A stretch of 64,000 nt of DNA from Yponomeuta sedellus (lineage: Eukaryota > Arthropoda > Insecta > Lepidoptera > Yponomeutidae). The stretch's first letter is position 1. Each line of letters begins with the position of its first letter. The notes below the pieces were generated by a model. That model saw only the letters and a list, made by a program, of their open reading frames with translations. It made no database searches and was not told where the DNA came from. Shown one piece after another: positions 30,940 through 42,900 of this stretch. The position numbers were made by a program, and so were the translations under genes. The stretch covers positions 20,895,488 to 20,959,487 of the forward strand of contig OW203726.1 in the NCBI GenBank assembly GCA_934045075.1, read 5' to 3'.

Positions 30940-33900
30940 CTAGGGGAGAGAGCGGGGTAAGAGAGATCATCATCATCAGCCATTTGACGCCTACTCTAGG
31001 ATGTAGGTCTCCCTCAAGGCTCCACGGTCTTGTGCTTCAAGTATTAAGCTCGTCTTTTGTACAAAGACGAGATAAATTTAGTTCTAGTGCAATTAGTTCG
31101 TTCGTTCGTTCGTCGTCCGTCCGTCCGTCCGTCAGAGATGGTCGGTGATCTCCACTCGAGTCGAGTCCGTGGTCTCCACTCGAGAACATATGAACCCCAT
31201 CGACCGTCGGCTCTTCTGGTCTCCACACGAGAATATATGAACCCCATCTACCGTCGGCTCTTCTGAGCTCCGCTCGAGAACATTATGAACCTCATCGACC
31301 GTCGGCTCTTCTGGTCTCCACTCGAGAACATATGAACCCCAACTACCGTCAGCTCTTCTGGTCTCCTCTCGAGAACATATTAACCCCATCGACCATCGGT
31401 TCTTCTACATACAACCATGCAGCAAGATTTACTCACTTGCTAAGATATGCCCGATGCCCAGGAGACAGAAAGCCCCGCGGAGCATTCGCAGTGACACCGG
31501 TTCTAGACCCCGGGTGGACTCTGCTGGCACCTGATGAAAAATAATGATAAAAACTTTCACACAATCTACGCACGTGTCTTGGTCCCAAACTAGGATGTCT
31601 TGTGCTATGGTAAGAAGGCAAGGAAGTCACAAATATGAAAAATCACCCAGACTGAGGCCACTTGTACAAATGTACGGCGGCCCCCAGTGGGATTGAACCC
31701 ACGACCTCTGTCTTGGCAGCTAAGCGCCTTAACTGCTACACCAACTAAACAATCAGGCAACAACATTATTGGTTATAAATACATAAATATTGTAGTAGTC
31801 GAGTAGCCTTATTACAATAAGTTGCGTTTATGTTTAGTCAGCACTAAAATATAAGCAAATGAACGCTGTTATTCAAAACACTTCATATTTGGAGGTTAAC
31901 TAATAAACATGTTAACTCAAAGCCTGCGTTTTACTCCAAGTAACTACTTCAGACCGACGAACCAAGATCATAATATTTCAATATTGTGTTCTATCAACTC
32001 TTGCTATGGTGACCACATAATGGCAGTTGCAGCTTAGTATAATTGCGATTAAACTACGATATTTTAAGAAATGCAGGCTAGATGGGTGCGAAAGAGAAGA
32101 GGCCTATGCCCCACAGTGGGCACTGTTTATGGGCTGATTACATAGATACTCGTAGATAAGAAATTTTGTTGTGGTCGAGTCATCAACGGCACAATGTGGT
32201 AGTAAAGTACACACACACACACTCACTCACTCACTCACTCACATACACACACAGAAACTCACGTCGGGAAATAATGGAGGTAGAGACCATTGTTTGTTGC
32301 TCGGTTGATATATTTTCCTCAAGTGTCACACATCACAACAAACAATAGTATCCTAGCGATATTCAAATTGGTGTCAGCCATGTACTGGGATAAGATTATA
32401 ACTGGCCAATACATGTGCATATACCACCTGCAATAGAGGCCAGGGCTTGTCACTTACTTTGATCCGTAATGTTAGTAAAAAAAATACCTCAATAACTTGA
32501 CACCACCACAAAAACGTGGGAACGTATTTGTTGAAGCGAAAAAGAAGCGTTCGGGTTTCTCTCGTCACCCTGTAGGATAACGAAGGTAAATAATGAAGAG
32601 GAGATTAAATGCTAAAAATCATTAACTATGCGAAGTCAAATCTTGACAGAGTAATGCCCTTTGCACTGAGAACAACACTTTAATCACGAGAAGTGAAGTT
32701 TCTTATTCATGGACATTAAACATTCACATTCTTGTTACTTAGAGCTCATTTTAAACTTTACATTATATCTACTTAATCCGACGGTGGAAATTAAAAACTT
32801 TCAGAGTTTAACAAGGAATTAACCACACCAACCTGAAACATACAAAGGATTGATTTAAAAGACAAACACATATAACACAACAACAAAAGTAAGTGATGCA
32901 ATCTACTTCAGCCAGATGTCGCTGCCTGTACGTAACACAGAGAATAGTGTAAAAAGGTTCGAAATTTCACTGATTCCGGTGAGTCGCCCATTAGCTCAGT
33001 TGGATAGAGCGCTGGCACGGATAGCCAGAGGTCGCGGGTTGGGTGGAATTTTTAGCCTCTAAATAGGTTTTTTTATAATTGTCCTTAGCACGGGTTAGTG
33101 CATTACAAATAAAAATAGTACTACAACAAAAATCTAGAAGAAAGGTACAAAGAAGTACCATTGCCAAAACAAAGACATATGATGAAAATGGAACATGGAT
33201 TTATTTATTTATTTAAGGCACACCAACAAGCCAAACTTACATAGTTTTTCAATAGAATGATATAAGCACGACAATGGTTGTTATTTGCCTCAATTTAGCA
33301 GTCTACAAAGCAATACCAGTACCATTGTACTAGTAACCAATCCTATTTAATTTGCGCGGGTTATACCCCTGGAATGACATTTCATTCCAGGGGTATAACC
33401 CGCGCAAATTAAATAGGCATCTCTCGCGAAGGAGATCGAATCGCGCGAGGCGCCGAGTTAAGTAGCACGGATTATACCATTGCGATGGGATTGGTTACTA
33501 GCTAGACTACTGATAGTGTGAATGAAACGACCATTACTGAACTAATATGACTCTTTTGAACAACCATGCATTTTAGAGGGGCTCAGGCTCGCCCCTCAGG
33601 TAACATACAAGTATTACATGGAAGCTTAGCTTAGGGTCTAGAATGTTATTTTGAATTACAGATGAGCACAACTTTGGCTGTGTGGTGTCGGCCTAGAGAA
33701 TAGCATCAACCCAAATTCTTCCCGCGGGTGTCGTAAAAGGCGACTAAGGGACACAAACCGGGGTGTGGGCAGCAGCGCCCCCTGCAGTACAAATCCACCA
33801 AACTGCGATCCCCAAACCGCATGCCCTGCGTGGGGATTATGGGCACTGTCCCTTATGATAGCACAACGTGGCGCTCTTTAGGGGAGGGCTATGTCCAGCA

Positions 33901-36900
33901 GTGGACTAGTATAGCCTGACGACGACGACGACAACTTTACACATATATCATATGGATTTAGTTTCAATAGCCTCTATCACCTGTGCCCCGCTAGAGTAGT
34001 CTCCCGTGACGTCACCAGGGTCTCTGTCGCTCTCGGTGACAGGGTCTGATCTCCGCGAGTGCTCTGGTAAGTTCTCGTACTCGTCTGTCGTCATCTTTGA
34101 CAGAATACCGGCCTCGAAAAGCGTCATGATGCTGCAATGAATATCAATAATAATATCTGCAGACCACAATTACTTGTTCTGGTTCTAAACTAGAATGCCT
34201 TATGGTGCCCAGACTAGACATCAGAAATCTGGAAAGACTAAGGGCATTTGTCAAGCATTTTTTACGTAGACATGGTTCTTACCTGTTTGCTGATAATAAT
34301 GATGAGTTCATGAAAAGAGATGGAAAGTTGTCCTAAATTATGTTTAATTATTGTATCTTAATATCATCGTATTTTATGTGTATCGTAATTGGGACAGTTT
34401 TAATTTAATATTTATCTTTGTATCATTTATTGATTTATTATTGCAATTCAGTAAAAATCATAGTAAACAACTATACAACTTAATGGTTTAGGCTGTAATG
34501 TTTTAAAATTTAAATAAATGAGTTACAATTAAAGTAAAAAAAATCATCCACTCTGCCTTCATTTTCAAATGATTTGCTGGCGGCAAGGCAGTCGAGGATT
34601 TCAAGTAACTCAAAAATGCTCTTTCATTTTGATTTGTTTTACTATATCTGGGATGAGGAGAGAAGCAAGTATTGCAATCGCAAGTTCACGCTACTTTCTT
34701 GAAGATATTTATTTATTATACATCTTACTTTCCAAATTAATGATTCCTACTGCTGTTATCTGTGAATATATCTGTCAGACAACATTTATTTTTTGTTTAA
34801 CAAAAAGTTAAATCTCCAAATCTCGACATTCTGTTAGACATAGAACATCTTACTGAAATAACGCGAAAAAATTAAACAGTTTATTCAGTATCAACCACAG
34901 AACATAAAAAAAGAGTAGAAGTAGTGACATGACACATTAGTACGAAAACCAGTGTAAGCAAACTGATACACATAAACCAAACGCACACTACGAATGCCAA
35001 GCTGCCATTGGTAAATAAAGTCAATGCTGAAAAGGTGTACATCATAAAAGTTTCGAGTAAAATATGCACCTTTTCAGAATGTTAACAGTGATCAAAGTCA
35101 AATGACAATGATGAAATAAGGGTTGGCAATTTGTAGTAACGCTACTCTACACTAGATGGAACTACCGCCGCGTCGGACCGAAAAGAACTTTTACTTAGTA
35201 AGACATAAAGTTCAAAATTGAAAAACAAGTACATTCTCAGTTTGGGATGGGACAATGCGAGCTCTAGTTTTTCGATAGGGAGAACCTATCGACAAATTAT
35301 ACAAACAGTTTAACAAATTAACGGCTGAATACGAATACTGGTACTCAGAAGTATTTTTGGCTATTTCTTTTTTGCCTGCGGGTTGGCTGGTAGAAACTTT
35401 TTTACATTATCTTTTGTGCAATGAAGAATTAATACTAATAGGGTGGATACATATACAAATGAAACAATGTGGTAGATTTCATAATATTTTAAAACAATAT
35501 CTCTTATTAAAACTAGCTTTAACCCACTGCTTCGCCGGCGTTAGAAATTATAATAAAAAAAATACTTTGTCTATCTGTACGCCATGTTTCATAAGTAATA
35601 CTAATGGATGATGGTACTAATATAATTTCATTTATACGCAAGAGTCTAACCTGGAAGTGAAGCACATTTTTTCTGGTATTGCTGCATCACATAAGTGCCA
35701 TCTTTCGCCTTTTTAGTAATTATGAAGTGTTCATGAAAATGCTCTGAATATTGTGCTCCTCTTCGTTGGGAACCAATTTTGCCTTCTTATCGCTGCCATC
35801 CATTTTAATTTTGTATCCGGTTTCCTTAGGAAAACTAAACGAAAACTCACTTCCAAATTGTTTTGATTCCGAGATTGTTGTTTTATCATTGCCTAGGTTT
35901 GCTGTTGTCAAAGGGGTTGAAGTATTAAGGGTAAATAGCAGAATAATAAAAAACCATAAATCAAATAACATAACAAAAACCTGATGCTCGCCAAGAGAAC
36001 AACCACTCGAACAGGTAAACAATATAATAAGTAATTTACTTAATGTTTTGAACTGAAGTAAAAAAAATCATACGAGTCGTTTTCGATAACCTCACTTTAC
36101 ATCTCGGTTGGAATAATTAAAAATGTAAGATTAAAATTACTTTGATAGTTTTTAAATATTGCAGTCCCTGATAAACTGGTGAAGAAAAACTATATCGCGA
36201 TCTAGCTGTGCTCATGTCTTGTATGTGCTCATGTCATGTCTTGTATGAAAGTAATGTATGAGCTCCAATGACAGTTTTTACATGCACAACCACCAGCCGG
36301 CGACCGGAGCTCATACATTACTACTTTACCCGGCCCGGCGACCGGACGGCTACCGGGTGCATATGAAAAGGCAATTATGAAGTAGATATAAAATAAAAAA
36401 AATAATTATTTTACCTACTTAGACAAATTGGAATTTACAATACCTAAGTTCCGTTAAATATGTATGACTACTAAGTCATAGACAATTAATTATCGATAGA
36501 TTTTTATCATGTGTGCCCCCATCCGTAATTGAGTAGAATTCAAATTTTGACAGAAATTTCTAGAGAATGTACACTTTCTTCGATGAAAATTTAACTTTAG
36601 TGACCAGTAAATAAAGGTGGTTTCACTTTCTCATTTTCGGATTGGTTTCCGTGTTCATGTCATTACAAATTTAATTAAAAATCCAATGAAATACGTCTTG
36701 CAGATGAAATGTTACGCCATGATAGGTATATTTTGGTGCCCAACTTTTATTTTTACTCTCTAACACAGCATAACAAGGCAGGTTAATAAAGTTTTCACCA
36801 TTTTTTTCTTTACTAGAAGCGCACGGCAAATGAAATCAACAAAACTGTCACCGACTACGCATAGGCAATACATTGCTAATGTGAGGCACGCGGGCACCGC

Positions 36901-39900
36901 CCACTTACGACTTCTACTCTTTTTTATGTTCTGTGGTATCAACAGTCTACCTTCAACCTACATCCACTTCCAATAAGTTAACTTTAGTGAATTGATAAAA
37001 TAAGATAAGATAAAAATATTCTTTTTTGTGCACACCAGAAAATAATTACAGAGACAATAGTCAATTATTGTTATTGATTTGAAACACGGATACTGTGTAT
37101 TATACACCGTGAATTTTGGATGATTTGAGAGCCATAGCAAAGTGAACGTGCCTTAATAATAGCTACCGAATACGCTAATTTTTTTTATCAGCTCGACATG
37201 AATTCTATGTGACTCATAGATACAAAAAAACATTAGTATCCAGCCTGAGCGGTCCGTGCTCTCCGTGGGACATTGTTCTGATGAACGCAAAGGCGATACA
37301 AATAGTTCGCAGTTTTTTTAAACAAAATCCTAAACTCGAAAGTTTATTACCGACACTTACCTGTTATTTAAGTTTGTATTTTATTTTTTGTGCTTTAACG
37401 AATGAACGAAATGCCCAAAAAATCAAAAAACAAAGAAAATTGATTTGTCAACCAAACTTTTTTCTTAATTCAAAATAGGTAGCATTTTTAATTACCTATT
37501 AAAAAACTGCGGCTTTCAAATCACTCAGATTTCAGTGTGTAGATAGAAAAAAACTTACACATTATTAAACGTCTCCAGATAAGGGCATCCAATTTGCAAA
37601 GCGATGGCCGAATACCGGGTGTACAGTTTCTCGCTCATGTGAAAATTATGCGAGCCTGAAAGATCCCACACCAAATCTGTTATTAATAAGAGCATTCAAG
37701 AAGAGTTTAAAGCTCCCGCATTACGGTGGTGGCGCTTACGGTGACTCCTTCACGGTCCATTCGGTCAGGCTGTGGAACACGCTGCCACAAAAGATATGCG
37801 CTAGTCCCACTGTTGGTACATTTAAGAAGCGGTTGAAAGAGCATTATCTATCTCTGTCACAATATTAAGCTATATATTTATGTAGTTTATTTATTACTTT
37901 CATAGTTAGGTAGGTTATTCAATATTTATGTAGTATATTTTGTACACGTACGAGTATATAGACCCGCTTTTTACTTCTTCTCAGACTCTCTAAGGTTTGC
38001 TGGAAGAAATCTCTTTCAGAGATAAGCTCGCCTTTGTACATGTTATTTCTTATGTAATGTCTTGTTAAATGTTTCGTGTGCAATAAAGTATAATTCAGAT
38101 AAATCAAGGCTTAGTTAACAGGCGTAAAATTAACTAAGTATCAGGGGTACAGCCCAACGGCCAGATTCGTTGTAAATTCTCGAAGCCAAAATCCGAGCTC
38201 TGTTCGACGAGATGAGGCCGAGTCCTATATAAAGCAAATCTCATAGATCAAGTCCCTAGAATATCTTATATGAAAAACTGGCGCAAGGGTTGAGTGTCAT
38301 AGCCGGATGTTGCAAACGGAACGCTGTCACAATTAGTTAATTGTTATACCCTAAAATGTCAGCACTTGGCTTCATCATACTTGGGTACGTAACACGCGAT
38401 AAGCTGCGTTAGCACTTCAAACACACACTAGGGTTTCCTCACGAAGTTTTCCTTGGCCGTTAGCGAGTGGTACTGCTACGCTACTACAAATTCACAAAAT
38501 GTACATAACTTAGGAAACAAAATCATTGGTACATGCCGGGATTCGAACCCACGACCTCCGGATCGATAAACAGGCGTTCCACTACTCCGCTACTACCCTG
38601 ATATTACAATATACGCGATCTATTTCTTTGTTATTAAAATAATAATTGACAACATTTCATATTTTACAACGCGCAAAACTAACAACTTTTCTTAATTTTG
38701 CTATCTTGATTACGAAAAAAATATTTAGAATTTTTATTATTGCTTAATTTTAGAGAAAATAAATAAAAAACAAAAATTGTGTGATGACGTCACACATACG
38801 CTGGAATGAGGAGGTACCGTTGCCTAATATTAGAAATTATATGACAGATCACATTTTCAATTTCATTCAAATGTCATGTCGGAGAAATTACTTTTCCTTT
38901 CCTTAATTCTAATGGTTTTTAAAAAGGCGGCAAGTGTGTGATTATTATTAAGCCGTATGTGTGACGTCATTTGGCGGAAACGTCCGTTTAGAATAAGACG
39001 AAATTCAAACAGAAAATTATGGATGAAAATCATCGAATTTCAGAAAATAAAAAATATGGCCCGTTTTTCCTTTATGACAGTAAAATATGTAGGTATGCCA
39101 AAAAATTTAAATGTTGTCAATTGATCACCGAATCTCTCCGTGTCGTAGTATAGCGTCTCCCGGCCTCCGAGGACGGCGACCTTCTTGCGCGCCAGGATCA
39201 TGCGCACGCCCACCTCCACGCTGCGCACGCGCTGCACGCGCTGCCGCCGCATCAGGCGCGCCAGCCGCCCGTACACACCAGTGCCGTTCTGTGCGGAGGC
39301 CACGGAAGTTTAAAATTCTTATTAGTACAGTCTGTTAGCTTTTAGAATATACCTCGGCTACTATCGGATAGAATCGGATATATTCGTGTAATAGAAATAT
39401 CGGAACACTGCATCTGTCTGTAAACTTTTCAAAATAGTGAAGAACAGTTTTATACAGAGCAGGAAGTAGTAAATAACTCGTGTGATTTCGACGAAAACCG
39501 AAGCCTACTTTAAAAGGTATATTCCAAAAGCTACCAGACTATAACATCAAGAAACAAAAAGATGCGCCATTTTTCAAAACTACCACATTTTTTAAGCCTT
39601 GAATTCCAGACATCACTGTCATCTAAATATTCCTTAATATTATAGTAGCCATTTTGGCGCAAAGTGTACTTTTCACATTTTTTTAACTGCGCTTTACACT
39701 TTGAGACTTAATATATCTTCAGGGATTTAATTATCGAAGCGTATACAATGCCCCATGAAGGATGTATTAACCTTCGCTAGCCCAAATCTTAGGATCAAAA
39801 GTTTATGTTAATTTCTAGTATTTACGTTGTGTTAGCTACCTAGAGTTTCAAAGTTGCAGGAAAGCGGGTAAAACAAATCTAACAAATCAGCAAATCATAT

Positions 39901-42900
39901 CAAAGACTGCGGTCAAGGCGCTTCAATCGAATCACGACTTCCATCTTGGCTTCCAAGGTCGTGACTTCGATTCCCAGAGAGAGCCACCATGCATTTGAAC
40001 AAGTGGGTCCAGTCTGGGTGTATGTTCGTGCTGTTCCTTGCCTGGTTACCATAGTACGGGGCATCCTAGTTTGGGTCCAGGTCAAGTAATTGAGTTGTGT
40101 GCAAGTTATTATTAATATTTGACGTCATCTAGTAAACATTTGATAAGAAACTGTACCTGAAGTATCGCCAGAGAAGAACTATGACGTTCGACTACCAGCT
40201 CCAGCCCTCTATCTCTCATAGCTTCCTCCAAATCCTGTTGGAAAGATAAGTGGAAGTTATCTTCTGACAGCGCCGAAGCTTCCGAAGCGCTCGTGGCCTA
40301 GTGAAGCCTAACCTTCCTGCGATGCATGAAGAGACCCGTGCCCCTACAGTGGGGACATATAAAGGGTTGATATCGAATCTTCTGACAAAACCTTTCTTTT
40401 ACTTGCTTTCAGCCAAAGAGTTTAATGTTAACCTGATTTGATAGAGCGGCATTTTAACATCTTTAGTCCCTTAAAATAACAATAGAAAAGTTTTGTTATG
40501 TTTAAGACTGAGCAGATTAAGGCGCTACCAGGTGCTTACTAGAGCCAGCAATGGAAAAAAATCACATCTTTTATAACGCAACTTTGGAAAAGTGAACATC
40601 ATAAATCTGAATAAATGTGGTAGCTCTTTTTAGAATACATTCTAGAACTTCTAGACTGTAGATTCCAAAAAAAGTTAAGATAAGAATATTCTTTAGTGTA
40701 CACACCAGAAAATAATTACAGAGACAACAGTTACAAAAGAAGAGGCACAATTGGCGGCCTTATTGCTGTTATTTCAGTTGTTAGGATAAGATGTTAACCC
40801 GTTAATAGTACATTACACAACTAGGGTGGTAATACAAAGAAAGGCCGAGATCGCAGAAGTTTGCGGCCCGAGCTGCAAGCGAGCAAGCGAGCTGCATGCG
40901 ATAGAGAGCTTTCTGTATTACCTCCCGTGTTGTGTACATCTTTTTATGTCTAAACTTGGCCAGAAAGCGGCTTTTTGGCCAAGTGTGGCATAAAAAAGTG
41001 AAACAAAATAATCTATGATTTCTTTTACATTAGCGCTATTTAGCAAAGGCACAAACTGGCGCCAATAATGAAAAAAAAACATGACAAGGAATCAAAAACC
41101 TGCCTGCAGCGTGCCTATAGGCTGTTCCCTGGCCGGCCTTGCAAGCAAGCTCGTCAGGTTAGCCGAGTACATGTCACCGATGACGTATGTCGCACCAAGT
41201 GACAGCAGCACGGAGACCAGGCGGGCCTTGTGGGTCTTTGAAGGCTCTTTGCTGGACGCTGTTTGTGGAGGGAAAAGAGCGTTCTATTATCTCCTAGAGT
41301 ATTGTAAAGAGGTTCAAATTTCACTGATGTCGGAGAATCACCCATTAGCTTAGTTGGAAGAGCGCTGGCACGGATAGCCAGAGGTCACGGGTTCGAATCC
41401 CAGCATGGGTGGAAGTTTAAAGGTCTTCGCACATTATAACAACTCTACGCCAACGCGGCAGCAACTCTACTCACACTCTCGATGAGTAGTCAACTAGTTG
41501 ATCCACCCCATGGTCACTAGTGGGCAATGCGTTGTCAACGAGTGGACAACGCGGTGTCAACGAGTGGGTAATGCGTATTGAATTTTGTCCAAAGCAGTCG
41601 TGTTGCTTATGAAATGTCGAACTTTTACCTTCAGTGAACTGGCGATTATAGCTATTATACTCGATAATGAAAATAAACGAAAAAGCAGGAAAAAAAGTTA
41701 TTGGGTACATGATATGTTGCGACAGAGGAAATCAGAAGGGGAATATTGTAATGGCGGACGGGTGGGCTGGCAAATGGTTGCCCGTCACGCGTCAGTCGCA
41801 AATGCATAGTCGTTGCGTGGCCAACGTGTGACCGTTGCGTGGACAACGTGTAGTCATTGCGTGACAAACGTGTCGGGGTTGACCTTTAGTGTACGATGCG
41901 TAGGCCACTCGTCGTACACTACTTTAATATCATTTTTTGAAATTAAACCTTGAACAATTATGACACAGGGCTTAAATTTCAATATTTGGCATAGAGTCGA
42001 GTCGCCGTTGAGTTGTTTTAATGTGCGAAGACCATTAGCCTCTAAAAAGGTTTTTAAATTTATGTTTAGGTTTATTTCAATCTTTTGTGTTTGTTTTTTT
42101 TTTTCTTTTCGTTCATTTTCCGCTTCAGCCTGTTAACTATGCCGAAAGATAAATTGATATACCTAGTAGCCACACGCAAAATTTAAAGGAAAACATCCTG
42201 AGGACGAATGAGTGTCTGAGGTGTTCAACTACCTCAGCGCTTGAAATTGCCAGGACGCAGTAGGTACTCGTGGTAATTAAGGCAAAACTAACAAAAACTA
42301 ATAGTAGTTACATACATACATAACCTCACGCCTGGGTGGAATTTTTAGCCTCTAAGGCCCACTTGCGTCAGCCCGGGATAGCTCTTTTAACTCGAGTTAA
42401 CCGGTTATATCGGTCATTTTTCATGCAAAATTATCGACTTAACCGGTTAACTCGAGTTAAATGAGCTCACCCGGGCTGACGCAAGTGGGCTTAAATAGGT
42501 TTATAAAATTGTCCTTAGCACGGGTTAGGGAATTAAAAAGAATATAATCAGGTAAGCCTTTGTCGAGCAGTGGGACAAAATCGAGGATACATAAAAAAGT
42601 GACTTACACTGCCTCAAAAACAGTGTCGTGGTAAACCAGCAGCAGTTGACGAAGAGGATCCTCAGGTTCTGGCCCGGCCGGCGTTGCCACAGCGACGGCG
42701 CCGCTATGACGACCCAGAGCGCTGGCCCGGAGACCAAGAGGGTACCGCAGAGTAGTGGCCATACCTGAGTGAAGTTATTAATTTTATTAAAATGTATTAA
42801 TGAGAAGCGCTCGTGGCCTAGGCGAACCGAGTGATTGGAATCAATCACTTGGTTAAGCAACAACAGGCGCGGTCAGGTACGGGATGGGTGAGCGTTCCGT

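Noticed and set aside
30642..30983. 113-codon minus-strand frame at the receptor's last exon
   Set aside because: Overlaps the terminal exon in another phase; lacks the TM4 continuation and matches only through GC-rich composition.
31044..31389. Repeat protein with [10 protein letters not shown] units
   Set aside because: The 47-bp unit is not a multiple of three, so frames rotate; it is an intronic minisatellite.
34881..35069. 62-codon hydrophobic minus-strand frame
   Set aside because: Low-complexity hydrophobic translation in AT-rich DNA, with no supporting gene structure.
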